In this document: positions 1-7,865 of the stretch, one piece after another
Layout of the letters: every line of letters starts with the position of its first letter
Position numbering within the stretch: position 1 is the stretch's first letter
Assembly (NCBI GenBank): GCA_036271855.1
Contig: DATAZV010000465.1
Coordinates: forward strand, 1-24,160
Direction: 5' to 3'
DNA length: 24,160 nucleotides
Source: JAQGMJ01 sp036271855
GTDB lineage: Bacteria > Pseudomonadota > Gammaproteobacteria > Burkholderiales > JAEUOS01
Program-made: the position numbers and the translations under genes
Notes under the pieces: model-generated
Told to the model about the DNA's origin: nothing
The model's database searches: none
The model's input: the letters and a program-made list of their open reading frames with translations, nothing else

Positions 1-2
1 CC

Positions 3-914
3 GAGCCGCGCTTCCACTTTTTCGAAGGCGACATCACGATCAACCGCGAGTGGATCGAGTACCACGTGAAAAAGTGCGACACGGTGCTGCCGCTGGTGGC
101 CATTGCCACGCCGGCCACCTACGTGAAGGAGCCGCTGCGCGTTTTCGAACTGGACTTCGAGGCCAACCTGCCGATCATCCGCGCCTGCGTGCGCTACAAC
201 AAGCGGGTGATCTTTCCCTCGACTTCCGAGGTGTATGGCATGAGCACGGATGCCGAGTTCGACCCGGAGCTTTCGAACATGGTGCTGGGCCCGATCAACA
301 AGCCACGCTGGATCTACTCGTGCGCCAAGCAGCTGATGGACCGGGTGATCCACGCCTACGGCATGCAGGAAGGGTTGAAGTACACCCTGTTCCGTCCGTT
401 CAACTGGATCGGGCCGGGGCTGGATTCGATCTACACGCCGAAGGAAGGTTCTTCGCGCGTCATTACCCAGTTCCTCGGGCACATCGTGCGCGGCGAGAAC
501 ATCAAGCTGGTGGATGGCGGCGCGCAAAAACGCGCCTTCACCTACGTAGATGACGGCATCTCGGCCCTGATGAAAATCATCGAAAACAAGGACGGCGTGG
601 CCGACAGCCAGATCTACAACATCGGCAACCCGAAGAACAATTATTCGGTGCGCGAGATGGCGACCATGATGCTGGCGCTGGCCAAGTCGATTCCCGAATA
701 CGCCGTCAATGCCGGCAAGGTGCAACTGGTCGAGACCACTTCCGCCGAGTATTACGGCAAGGGCTACCAGGACGTGCAAAACCGCGTGCCGAAAATCACC
801 AACACCATGAAGGACCTGGACTGGGCCCCGAAGGTGGCGATGGAAGCGGCGCTGAAGAATATTTTCGAAGCCTATCGCGGCGACGTCGAGCAAGCCCGCC
901 AGCTCATGAATTGA
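3..914 (+). CDS. ArnA-type UDP-glucuronate decarboxylase / UDP-4-keto-pentose synthase (5' partial)
   Basis: NAD-dependent short-chain dehydrogenase/epimerase-fold enzyme; the open frame runs in from the window edge, so the N-terminal Rossmann motif is missing. The 303 visible residues closely resemble the C-terminal decarboxylase domain of E. coli ArnA: PLVAIATPATYV, the FPSTSEVYG segment carrying the Ser-Glu pair, the catalytic Tyr-x3-Lys in WIYSCAKQ, FRPFNWIGP, DGGAQKRAFTYVDDG, and YYGKGYQDV followed by a conserved Arg. It should oxidise and decarboxylate UDP-glucuronate to UDP-4-keto-pentose. About 45 residues are missing relative to the domain, so I cannot tell whether a formyltransferase domain lies upstream (bifunctional ArnA) or whether this is a stand-alone enzyme like the UDP-4-keto-pentose/UDP-xylose synthase known from Ralstonia. 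The arnD-like gene 19 nt downstream favours the lipid A aminoarabinose pathway. Family confidence is high; exact product is open. Confidence 0.9.
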   Translation, partial: EPRFHFFEGDITINREWIEYHVKKCDTVLPLVAIATPATYVKEPLRVFELDFEANLPIIRACVRYNKRVIFPSTSEVYGMSTDAEFDPELSNMVLGPINKPRWIYSCAKQLMDRVIHAYGMQEGLKYTLFRPFNWIGPGLDSIYTPKEGSSRVITQFLGHIVRGENIKLVDGGAQKRAFTYVDDGISALMKIIENKDGVADSQIYNIGNPKNNYSVREMATMMLALAKSIPEYAVNAGKVQLVETTSAEYYGKGYQDVQNRVPKITNTMKDLDWAPKVAMEAALKNIFEAYRGDVEQARQLMN

Positions 915-933
915 AGAGACGGCGCCGACAGCG

Positions 934-1875
934 GTGAAAATCGCCCTCAAGATCGACGTCGATACCTATCGCGGCACCGTTGAAGGCGTGCCGCGCCTGG
1001 TGGCCCTGCTGCAAAAGTACAACGCCGGGGCCACTTTCCTGTTCAGCCTGGGCGCCGACCATACCGGGCGGGCAATCAAGCGCGTCTTTCGCCCCGGTTT
1101 TTTCGGCAAGGTGTCGCGCACCTCGGTGGTCGAGCATTACGGCGTCAAGACCCTGCTCTACGGCACCCTGCTGCCGGGACCGGATATCGGGCGCGGCTGC
1201 GCGGACATCCTGCGCGGTGTGGCCGCCGCCGGCTTCGAGACCGGCATCCACACCTGGGACCACGTCAAATGGCAGGACGGCGTCGGCACCGACCTGAAGT
1301 TCGCCTCCAACGAGTGGACCGAGCGCGAAATGCGCGCCGCCTGCATGCGCTATGAGGAGATTTTCGGCGTCCCGGCGCGCACCCACGGCGCTGCCGGCTG
1401 GCAGATGAACCGCCATGCGCTGCGCCTGACCCAGCGCCTGGGTTTCGACTATTGCTCGGACACGCGCGGTAGCCAGCCCTTCATTCCAGTGGTGCGCGGC
1501 GAGGTGATGGCCTGCCCGCAAATCCCCTCCACCCTGCCGACCCTGGACGAACTGATCGGCCTCGAGGGCATGACGCCGGAAAACGTCCATCAGCACATCC
1601 TGAAGCTGTCGCAGGCGGCAGCGAGCGGCCATGGCCACGTCTACACCCTGCATGCCGAACTCGAAGGGATGAAGCTGCTGCCGGTGTTCGAGCGCCTGCT
1701 GCAGGGCTGGCGCGAGCGCGGCGACGCCCTGGTGGCCACGCGCGATATTGCCGCCGGGCTCGACCGGGCCGGCTTGCCGCACCACAACATCGTCTGGGCT
1801 GAAGTGCCCGGGCGTTCGGCGGTGCTGGCGACCCAGGGGCCGGAATTCCTGCCCGCGTTGCAGCACGCCGCCTGA
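934..1875 (+). CDS. arnD: ArnD-type 4-deoxy-4-formamido-L-arabinose-phosphoundecaprenol deformylase
   Basis: Polysaccharide-deacetylase (NodB-fold) protein of 313 residues, close to E. coli ArnD in length and motif order. It starts with GTG at 934. Visible motifs are the N-terminal KIDVDTYRGT (Asp8 and Asp10, catalytic/metal acid pair), GIHTWDHVKW with His106 and His110 as metal ligands, AAGWQ near the middle, CPQIPSTLPTLDE, and TLHAELEG with His240, which matches the catalytic His of ArnD. The family removes the formyl group from undecaprenyl-phosphate-linked formamido-arabinose at the inner membrane before transfer to lipid A, giving resistance to cationic peptides and polymyxin. It lies 19 nt after the decarboxylase gene, so the two are probably cotranscribed. 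No intrinsic terminator is evident downstream. The start has no strong Shine-Dalgarno, but the motif register fits it well. Confidence 0.88.
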   Translation: MKIALKIDVDTYRGTVEGVPRLVALLQKYNAGATFLFSLGADHTGRAIKRVFRPGFFGKVSRTSVVEHYGVKTLLYGTLLPGPDIGRGCADILRGVAAAGFETGIHTWDHVKWQDGVGTDLKFASNEWTEREMRAACMRYEEIFGVPARTHGAAGWQMNRHALRLTQRLGFDYCSDTRGSQPFIPVVRGEVMACPQIPSTLPTLDELIGLEGMTPENVHQHILKLSQAAASGHGHVYTLHAELEGMKLLPVFERLLQGWRERGDALVATRDIAAGLDRAGLPHHNIVWAEVPGRSAVLATQGPEFLPALQHAA

Positions 1876-2040
1876 GCAGGACCCACAAAATACAGGCGTC
1901 ATCGGATTGACACGCGCAGCGGGTAGTGTGATGATGTTCCTCAGGCAGTTGTTTGGCTGAACGCGTGCCTGCCCTGCGAGCTTGGTGTTTTTGCGCTAAT
2001 CTGTGTGGGACAGGCCAATCTGAAAGTATCTGATCACCGC

Positions 2041-2511
2041 ATGAGTTCGCCCTCCACCGCAGGTCTGGCAGTTCCCGATTTCAGCGCGCCGCTGACCAGC
2101 GGCAAAACGTTCAAGCTATCGGACTACCGCGGCAGCAAGCTGGTGCTGTATTTCTACCCCAAGGACAGCACCCCCGGCTGCACCACCGAAGGCGAGAATT
2201 TCCGCGACCTGAGCCCCGCCTTCGCGGCGGCCAATACCAAAATCGTCGGCGTCTCGCGCGACAGCCTGAAGTCGCATGAAAACTTCAAGGCGAAAATGAA
2301 TTTCCCGTTCGAACTGCTCTCCGACCCCGACGAGGCGGTGTGCCTGATGTTCGACGTGATGAAAATGAAGAACATGTACGGCAAGCAGGTGCGCGGTATC
2401 GAGCGCAGCACCTTTTTAATCGATGCCGAGGGCCGGGTGGCGCGCGAGTGGCGCGGCCTGAAAGTACCCGGCCACGCACAGGAAGTGCTGGAGGCGGCCC
2501 AGGGCCTATGA
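2041..2511 (+). CDS. bcp: Peroxiredoxin of the BCP/PrxQ family
   Basis: Thioredoxin-fold thiol peroxidase of 156 residues that reduces hydroperoxides in the cytoplasm. The catalytic TPGC motif is clear, with peroxidatic Cys47 in DSTPGCTTEGENFRDL, preceded by the family strand LVLYFYPKD. E. coli BCP has its resolving Cys five residues later; here that position is Glu52. The only other Cys is Cys101 (AVCLMF), so this is either a 1-Cys enzyme or an atypical 2-Cys enzyme using Cys101. The ATG at 2041 is preferred because it gives the usual family length; an in-frame GTG at 2005 would add 12 residues not expected in the family. Neither start has a strong Shine-Dalgarno. A strong terminator (2604-2640) closes the unit, so it is transcribed separately from the following phoH-like gene. 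Confidence 0.9.
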   Translation: MSSPSTAGLAVPDFSAPLTSGKTFKLSDYRGSKLVLYFYPKDSTPGCTTEGENFRDLSPAFAAANTKIVGVSRDSLKSHENFKAKMNFPFELLSDPDEAVCLMFDVMKMKNMYGKQVRGIERSTFLIDAEGRVAREWRGLKVPGHAQEVLEAAQGL

Positions 2512-2603
2512 GGCTAAACGTGCCGCTCCGGGAGACGCGCCCTTGCTGATGGCGCGCCCAGCATCCCCACCACAGTCCCGGTTCGTTACCGAACCGCACC
2601 TAG

Positions 2604-2640
2604 GCCGTTTGTCTTCGCGACAAACGGCTTTTTTGTTTTT
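2604..2640 (+). terminator. Intrinsic terminator after the peroxiredoxin gene
   Basis: Perfect 10-bp stem GCCGTTTGTC (2604-2613) / GACAAACGGC (2619-2628) with a 5-nt loop, followed by a T-rich tract at 2629-2640 interrupted by one G. It lies about 90 nt past the peroxiredoxin stop and ahead of the next gene on the same strand. Confidence 0.93.
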
Positions 2641-2682
2641 CAGCACCCGCTTTCCGCAACGTTTTTTCCAGCCCAGGAGTCC

Positions 2683-4161
2683 ATGTTGAACGCTACCGTG
2701 ACGAAACTGACGCCGCCGAAGAAGTCCTCTCCGAAAAAGTCCGCCACCGTCACCCGGCTGCGCGCGCAGCCGAACAAGCTGTTCGTTCTCGATACCAACG
2801 TGCTGATGCACGATCCCACCAGCCTGTTCCGTTTCGAGGAACACGACGTCTTCCTGCCGATGGTGACCCTCGAAGAGCTGGACAACAACAAGAAGGGCAT
2901 GACCGAAGTGGCGCGCAACGCGCGCCAGGCCAGCCGCTTTCTCGACGAGCTGGTGAGCCGCCATCAAGGCGCGATGAACGAGGGCATCGCCATGTCCGAC
3001 CAGCAGGGCAAGGACGCCACCGGGCGCCTGTTCCTGCAGACCGAGGCCATTACTTCTGCGCTGCCGGCTTCCCTGCCGGTTGGCAAGGCAGACAACCAGA
3101 TTCTCGCGGTGGTGTTCTGGCTGCAGGAAAAATATCCGCAACGCAATGTGGTGCTGGTGTCCAAGGACATCAACATGCGCATCAAGGCGCATGCGCTGGG
3201 GCTGGCCGCGGAGGACTATTTCAACGACAAGGTGCTGGAAGATACCGATCTTCTTTACACCGGCGTCTCCGCCCTGCCCGGCGATTTCTGGGACACCCAC
3301 GGCAAGGGCATGGAAAGCTGGAAGCAGGGCGACAAGAGCTTCTACCGGGTGCGCGGCCCGCTGTGCCGCGACTGGCTGGTCAACGAATTCCTGTATCTGG
3401 AAGAAGACCGGCCGGCGGCGGCCGCCTTCCAGGCGCGCGTCACCGAGGTCAGCGGCAAGACGGCGGTGCTGGAAGTGCTGCGCGACTTCAGCCACCACAA
3501 GAACTCCGTGTGGGGCATCACCGCGCGCAACCGGGAGCAGAATTTCGCTCTCAACCTTTTGATGGACCCGGCGATCGATTTCATCACCCTGCTGGGCCAG
3601 GCCGGCACCGGCAAGACCCTGCTGACCCTGGCCGCGGGCCTGATGCAGACCCTGGAAGAAAAAATCTACACCGAGATCATCATGACCCGCGTCACCGTGC
3701 CGGTGGGCGAAGACATCGGCTTTCTCCCCGGCACCGAGGAAGAAAAGATGACGCCGTGGATGGGCGCGCTGGAAGACAACCTCGACGTGCTCAACAAGAC
3801 CGATGACGAAGCCGGCGACTGGGGCCGCGCCGCGACGCGCGACCTGATCCGCTCGCGGATCAAGGTGAAGTCGCTCAACTTCATGCGCGGGCGCACCTTC
3901 ATCAACAAGTTCCTGATCATCGATGAAGCGCAGAACCTCACGCCCAAGCAGATGAAGACCCTGATCACCCGCGCCGGCCCCGGCACCAAGGTGGTCTGCC
4001 TGGGCAACATCGCGCAGATCGATACGCCTTATCTCACCGAAGGCTCATCGGGCCTGACCTTCGTGGTGGACCGCTTCAAGGGTTGGAACCACAGCGGCCA
4101 TGTGACGCTGCAGCGTGGTGAGCGTTCGCGGTTGGCGGATCACGCGGCAGAGGTGCTGTAG
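2683..4161 (+). CDS. PhoH family protein with N-terminal PIN domain
   Basis: 492-residue two-domain protein. Residues about 32-180 form a PIN-type nuclease domain: the first acidic residue is Asp37 in LFVLDTNVLMHD, and further acidic positions occur in LEELD and in VVLVSKDINMR. Residues about 270-492 form the PhoH P-loop ATPase domain, with Walker A GQAGTGKTLL (Lys311), Walker B FLIIDEAQN (Asp414-Glu415) and the C-terminal signature LQRGERSRLADHAAEVL. PIN-PhoH (PhoH2-type) proteins are linked to ATP-dependent RNA unwinding and cleavage; E. coli PhoH is phosphate-starvation inducible. The N-terminus is Lys/Pro-rich and probably disordered. AGGAG at 2675-2679 lies only 3 nt before the ATG, a short spacing, but no other start fits. 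It forms its own transcription unit after the strong terminator at 2604-2640. Family assignment is secure; the substrate is unknown. Confidence 0.92.
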   Translation: MLNATVTKLTPPKKSSPKKSATVTRLRAQPNKLFVLDTNVLMHDPTSLFRFEEHDVFLPMVTLEELDNNKKGMTEVARNARQASRFLDELVSRHQGAMNEGIAMSDQQGKDATGRLFLQTEAITSALPASLPVGKADNQILAVVFWLQEKYPQRNVVLVSKDINMRIKAHALGLAAEDYFNDKVLEDTDLLYTGVSALPGDFWDTHGKGMESWKQGDKSFYRVRGPLCRDWLVNEFLYLEEDRPAAAAFQARVTEVSGKTAVLEVLRDFSHHKNSVWGITARNREQNFALNLLMDPAIDFITLLGQAGTGKTLLTLAAGLMQTLEEKIYTEIIMTRVTVPVGEDIGFLPGTEEEKMTPWMGALEDNLDVLNKTDDEAGDWGRAATRDLIRSRIKVKSLNFMRGRTFINKFLIIDEAQNLTPKQMKTLITRAGPGTKVVCLGNIAQIDTPYLTEGSSGLTFVVDRFKGWNHSGHVTLQRGERSRLADHAAEVL

Positions 4162-4208
4162 CAGCGACAGACCAAGTCTGCACCCGTGGCCAAAGCAGAT
4201 TAAAATGC

Positions 4209-4225
4209 GTAATACAATGTTTTAC
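4209..4225 (+). promoter_or_regulatory. Operator-like palindrome overlapping the -10 of the toxin-antitoxin operon
   Basis: GTAATACAATGTTTTAC is an imperfect palindrome in which GTAA, ACA, TGT and TTAC are symmetric around a central A. The hexamer TACAAT (4213-4218, one mismatch to TATAAT) lies inside it, so a dimeric AbrB-fold antitoxin bound here would occlude the promoter. It ends 11 nt before the antitoxin start. No convincing -35 box is visible at 16-18 nt upstream. Autoregulation is inferred from the family, not shown. Confidence 0.6.
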
Positions 4226-4236
4226 ACGGGTGCGCC

Positions 4237-4464
4237 ATGGTCAAAACCATAAGCAAGATCGGTAATTCGCAAGGCCTTATATTCGATACGGCGCTGCTTG
4301 AGTTGAGCGGGTTGAAGATCGGCGACCCGGTCAACGTCACCGTGCATGACGGTGGCGCCATTACCATCATGCCGATGCGGCCCGAAGTTCAGGCTGAAGA
4401 AGCTGGCGCCGCCGCACGCGATCTGATCAAGCGCAACACCAAACTGTTCAAGCGCTTGTCCTAA
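4237..4464 (+). CDS. AbrB/MazE-fold antitoxin
   Basis: 75-residue protein with an N-terminal swapped-hairpin AbrB/MazE/SpoVT DNA-binding domain (residues about 1-48: VKTISKIGNSQGLIFDTALLELSGLKIGDPVNVTV, then a strand pair ending ITIMPMRP). The short charged C-terminal tail (residues about 50-75, rich in Ala, Lys and Arg) is where such antitoxins usually wrap their toxin. It precedes the Doc-type toxin with a 3-nt gap, the classic antitoxin-first order. It is expected to bind the palindrome at 4209-4225 and repress the operon, and to neutralise the toxin. The upstream gene is a housekeeping phoH homologue, so the cassette looks like an insertion into a stable neighbourhood. The Shine-Dalgarno is weak. 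Family call is firm; the pairing is inferred from position. Confidence 0.87.
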   Translation: MVKTISKIGNSQGLIFDTALLELSGLKIGDPVNVTVHDGGAITIMPMRPEVQAEEAGAAARDLIKRNTKLFKRLS

Positions 4465-4467
4465 GCG

Positions 4468-4875
4468 ATGTTGCGCTACCTCACGGTAGAAGCGGTGCTC
4501 GCCATCCACGAGCAGGTGTTGGCCGCCCATGGCGGCGGAACCGGCATCAGGGATCGCGCGCTGCTTGAGTCAGCCGTCGCGGCACCGCAAGCGAGTTTCG
4601 GCGGCGAGGCTATGTTTGACGACCCATTGGACATCGCCGCCGCCTATCTGTTTTATCTATGCCGCAATCACCCTTTCGTCGATGGCAACAAACGCGTGGC
4701 GCTCGCTTCGTGCCTGGTGTTTCTGCAGACGAACAACGAGCTCACGGACCTCGACTTACCGGGACGAGATATCGATGCCTGGGAATCATTCATCATCGAT
4801 CTTGCTTCAGCACGGATTGACCGTGAACAGACCGCACAACGGCTGCGCGAACTGCTGGCTCAGGCGAGATCCTGA
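4468..4875 (+). CDS. doc: Doc-type toxin (Fic fold, death-on-curing family)
   Basis: 135-residue single-domain Fic-fold protein, close in length to phage P1 Doc (126 residues). The active-site loop HPFVDGNKR (residues 68-76) fits the family pattern His-x-Phe-x-Asp-x-Asn-Lys-Arg; the Lys replaces the Gly of AMPylating Fic enzymes, as in Doc, which phosphorylates EF-Tu and stops translation. The N-terminal LTVEAVLAIHEQVLAAHGG and the GIRDRALLESAV helix are also typical of the family. It starts 3 nt after the antitoxin stop, so the two are surely cotranscribed. Its last 16 nt overlap the 3' end of the convergent FemAB-like gene. P1 Doc pairs with Phd; the AbrB-fold partner here is the other common arrangement. 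EF-Tu as target is inferred only from the motif. Confidence 0.92.
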   Translation: MLRYLTVEAVLAIHEQVLAAHGGGTGIRDRALLESAVAAPQASFGGEAMFDDPLDIAAAYLFYLCRNHPFVDGNKRVALASCLVFLQTNNELTDLDLPGRDIDAWESFIIDLASARIDREQTAQRLRELLAQARS

Positions 4876-6014
4876 TCTTTGTCAGAGTCGGCCTGCTTGA
4901 ACGGACTATGCTCGTTCAGTTCATCCACATAACGCGCGACGCCGCTGCTCTCGCGCTTCAGGTAGTCCTCGATCGCATCGGAAAACTGCGGCTGCTTCAG
5001 CCAGTGCGTCGATAGCGTTTCCACCGGCAAAAAGCCGCGCGCCAGCTTGTGCTCGCCCTGGGCTCCGCCTTCGAACAGTTTGATTCCCTCTGCAATGCAG
5101 AATTCCAGCGGCTGGTAGTAGCAGGTCTCGAAGTGCAGCCCCGAGAGGAAGCCGATGGCGCCCCAGTAGCGCCCGTACAGGGTCTGGCTGTCGTGCAGGC
5201 ACAGCGAGGCGCAGATTTTTTCGCCCTTCATGCTGCCCAGCGCCAACATGATGTTCCCCGGCATGGCCGCGCCGATGCGCTCGAAGAATTTCAGGTTCAG
5301 GTAGGGCGTGGAATGGTGGTCGCGATAGGTGTGGCTATAGCAGCGATACCAGAACTTCCACAGCTCGGGCGTGATCTCGGCGCCGCGCAGGTGCTGGTAG
5401 GTGACCCCGGCCTCGCGCACCTTGCGCCGCTCCTGCTTGATCTTCTTGCGCTTGTCGTGCGACATGGTGGCGAGGAAAGCGTCGAAGTCGGCGTAGCCCT
5501 GGTTGGTCCAGTGGAATTGCACGGTCTTGCGCAGCATCATGCCGCGCGCGGTCATCAGCTCGGCTTCGGCGTCGAGCGGAAACAGCACGTGCAGGGAAGA
5601 GACCCCGGCCTCCTCACCCAGTTTCAGTGCCGCTTCCACCAGGGTGACGCGCGCCTCGGCGTCGTCCGGCGCCGACAGCAGGCGCGAGGTGGTGCAGGGT
5701 GTGAACGGCAGCGCGGACAGCAGCTTGGGGTAGTAGTCCAGCCCGTGGCGGTTGTAGGCGTCGGCCCAGGCCCAGTCGAACACGTATTCGCCGTAGGAGT
5801 GGGTCTTGACGTACAGCGGCATGGCGGCGCGGATGCGCTTGCCTTCCCACAGCGTCAGGTACTGCGGGGTCCAGCCGGATTTTTCGCTGGCGCAGCCGGT
5901 CTCATGCAGGGCGTGCAGAAATTCGTGGCGCAGCAGCGGATGGCTGCCCGCCAATGCATTCCATTCGGCCGGCGCCACACCAGCCAGGGATTCAAGTATT
6001 TTCAGCGTTGTCAA
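4860..6014 (-). CDS. FemAB-like N-acyltransferase (PF04339-type, GNAT superfamily)
   Basis: 384-residue protein of the proteobacterial FemAB-like family, often annotated as a GNAT or peptidoglycan biosynthesis protein. Recognisable segments are the N-terminal EWNALAGSHPLLRHEFLHALHETG, the central FLATMSHDKRKKIKQERRKV with a basic helix typical of the family, and the C-terminal YYQPLEFCIAEGIKLFEGGAQGEHKLARGFLP. There is no signal peptide or membrane segment, so it is cytoplasmic. FemAB relatives transfer aminoacyl groups, but the substrate of this subfamily is unknown. The start shown is TTG; no in-frame ATG lies near it upstream and the next Met is about 65 residues in, so the family-like N-terminus supports this start although its Shine-Dalgarno is weak. 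It is divergent from nadE (94-nt gap) and converges with the toxin gene (16-nt overlap). Confidence 0.85.
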   Translation of the reverse strand: MTTLKILESLAGVAPAEWNALAGSHPLLRHEFLHALHETGCASEKSGWTPQYLTLWEGKRIRAAMPLYVKTHSYGEYVFDWAWADAYNRHGLDYYPKLLSALPFTPCTTSRLLSAPDDAEARVTLVEAALKLGEEAGVSSLHVLFPLDAEAELMTARGMMLRKTVQFHWTNQGYADFDAFLATMSHDKRKKIKQERRKVREAGVTYQHLRGAEITPELWKFWYRCYSHTYRDHHSTPYLNLKFFERIGAAMPGNIMLALGSMKGEKICASLCLHDSQTLYGRYWGAIGFLSGLHFETCYYQPLEFCIAEGIKLFEGGAQGEHKLARGFLPVETLSTHWLKQPQFSDAIEDYLKRESSGVARYVDELNEHSPFKQADSDKDQDLA

Positions 6015-6063
6015 AGCTCGGAACGGACGAACGGGGCGATAAGCGCCGAGGTGGCCGGCGGGG

Positions 6064-6072
6064 TGCGATAAT
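6064..6072 (+). promoter_or_regulatory. Candidate extended -10 promoter for nadE
   Basis: TGCGATAAT matches an extended -10 element (TGnTATAAT with one mismatch) in the 94-nt gap between the divergent FemAB-like gene and nadE. It predicts a transcript starting near 6079 with a leader of about 30 nt. No good -35 lies 16-18 nt upstream, which is tolerable for an extended -10. Confidence 0.35.
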
Positions 6073-6108
6073 TCGAGTTCATTGTGACATTATTTTCTTT
6101 TCCCCACC

Positions 6109-7851
6109 ATGAATCATGAAGCTGGCCGCGACACGGGCCGCGCGATAGTCGCCCTGGCGCAGATCAATTGCACGGTCGGCGACCTTGCGGGCAATGCCGC
6201 GAAAATCCTCGATGCCGCCGCCAAGGCGCGCCTGCAGGGGGCCGACGTGCTGCTCACGCCGGAACTTTCGCTGTGCGGCTATCCGCCGGAAGACCTGATC
6301 CTGCGCGACAGCTTTCTCGCCGCCGCACGCGAGCGCCTGGACATCCTCGCAGCCGCCATCGGCGAAACCGCCCCCGGGCTCGCCGCGATTGTCGGCTTCC
6401 CGGAAAAAGACGGCAGCTATGTGTACAACGCCGCCGCGCTGATCGAGGCCGGCCGCGTCACCGGCGTCTATCGCAAGCGCAACCTGCCCAACTACACAGT
6501 GTTCGACGAGCAGCGCTACTTCCACCCCGGCGACACGCCGCTGGTGTTCGAGACGCGCGGCATCAAGCTGGGCATCCTGATCTGCGAGGACATCTGGGGC
6601 AACCTGGGACCACTGACCACCCGCCCCGAACCTTCGCTGGACCAGTTGAAGGGCATGCTGGCCTCGCGTCCGGACGCCTGGGACGCCAAAGCGGCGATGG
6701 CGGCGCGCGAAGCCGGCGCCCAAGCCCTGCTGGTGCTCAACGCCAGCCCGTACCACATGCGCAAAAGCGCCACCCGCTACGACGTGGTGCGCGAGCGGAT
6801 CAAGGAAACCGGCCTGCCGGTGATCTACTGCAACCTGGTCGGCGGCCAGGACGAGCTGGTGTTCGACGGCGCCTCCTTTGCGCTGGACACCCAGGGCGAA
6901 CTGGCGCTGCAAATGCCGCTGTTCGAGGAATCGCATGCATCGGTGACGCTGACTGCCGAAGGCCGCGCCCCGGCGCGCCTGAAGGGCTTTCACGTCAGCG
7001 CGGACATGAACATCGAAGCCGAGGTCTACGGCGCCCTGAAACTGGGGGTGAAGGACTACGTCGGCAAGAACGGCTTCCCCGGCGCCATCATCGGGCTCTC
7101 AGGCGGCATCGACTCGGCCCTCACCCTGGCGATCGCCTGCGACGCACTGGGCGCCGACCGTGTGCGCGCGGTGATGATGCCCTCGCAATATACCGCCGAC
7201 ATTTCGTGGATCGACTCGCGCGAAATGGTGAAACTGCTGGGCGTACGCTACGACGAAATCGCCATCAAGCCGATGTTCGACACCTACCTCACGGCGCTGG
7301 AGCAGGAGTTCAAGGGTCGTGCCATCGACGCCACCGAAGAAAACATACAGGCGCGGATTCGCGGCACACTCTTGATGGCGCTTTCGAACAAGTTCGGCTC
7401 GATCGTGCTGACCACCGGCAACAAGAGCGAAATGGCGGTCGGCTACTGCACCTTGTACGGCGACATGGCCGGCGGTTTCGCGGTGATCAAGGACATCGCC
7501 AAGACCCTGGTCTACCGGCTCTCGCGCTACCGCAACACCATCTCGCCGATCATCCCCGAACGCATCATCACCCGCCCGCCCTCGGCCGAACTGCGCCCGG
7601 ACCAGAAGGACCAGGACAGCCTGCCCGAGTACGAGGTGCTCGACGCCATCCTCGGCATGTATGTGGAGGAGGACAAAAGCCCGCCGGAAATCGTCGCCGC
7701 CGGCTACGCCGCCGCCAGTGTCGAGCAGGTGGTGCGCCTGATCCGCGTCAATGAATACAAGCGGCGCCAGGCCCCGGTGGGGGTGCGCGTCACCCACCGC
7801 GCCTTCGGCCGCGATTGGCGCATGCCGATCACCAATCGCTTTCGCGAATAG
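6109..7851 (+). CDS. nadE: Glutamine-dependent NAD+ synthetase
   Basis: 580-residue two-domain enzyme that makes NAD+ from nicotinate adenine dinucleotide, ATP and glutamine in the cytoplasm. Residues about 12-270 are a nitrilase-fold glutaminase with the catalytic triad visible: Glu52 (LLTPELSLCGYPPED), Lys123 (VYRKRNLPNY) and Cys159 (LILICEDIWG region). Residues about 295-580 are the synthetase, with the ATP pyrophosphatase P-loop SGGIDS (331-336), TTGNKSEMAVGYCTLYGDM and the C-terminal YKRRQAPVGVRVT-RAFG segment. Length and motif order match bacterial glutamine-dependent NadE of the shorter, about 540-580-residue class. The ATG at 6109 follows the candidate promoter at 6064-6072. The next gene on the same strand is the PII gene, 140 nt downstream. 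PII control of glutamine-dependent NadE has been reported in Azospirillum, so this linkage may be functional. Confidence 0.96.
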   Translation: MNHEAGRDTGRAIVALAQINCTVGDLAGNAAKILDAAAKARLQGADVLLTPELSLCGYPPEDLILRDSFLAAARERLDILAAAIGETAPGLAAIVGFPEKDGSYVYNAAALIEAGRVTGVYRKRNLPNYTVFDEQRYFHPGDTPLVFETRGIKLGILICEDIWGNLGPLTTRPEPSLDQLKGMLASRPDAWDAKAAMAAREAGAQALLVLNASPYHMRKSATRYDVVRERIKETGLPVIYCNLVGGQDELVFDGASFALDTQGELALQMPLFEESHASVTLTAEGRAPARLKGFHVSADMNIEAEVYGALKLGVKDYVGKNGFPGAIIGLSGGIDSALTLAIACDALGADRVRAVMMPSQYTADISWIDSREMVKLLGVRYDEIAIKPMFDTYLTALEQEFKGRAIDATEENIQARIRGTLLMALSNKFGSIVLTTGNKSEMAVGYCTLYGDMAGGFAVIKDIAKTLVYRLSRYRNTISPIIPERIITRPPSAELRPDQKDQDSLPEYEVLDAILGMYVEEDKSPPEIVAAGYAAASVEQVVRLIRVNEYKRRQAPVGVRVTHRAFGRDWRMPITNRFRE

Positions 7852-7865
7852 CGGCTCCCCAATCG

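Noticed and set aside
1907..1935. TTGACA at 1907-1912 as a promoter for the peroxiredoxin gene
   Set aside because: The -35 is perfect, but the hexamer 17 nt downstream is GATGAT, with three mismatches from consensus, and the leader would exceed 90 nt. Not strong enough to annotate.
5049..6071. Plus-strand frame opposite the FemAB-like gene
   Set aside because: The minus frame carries recognisable family motifs; the plus frame is a low-complexity shadow.
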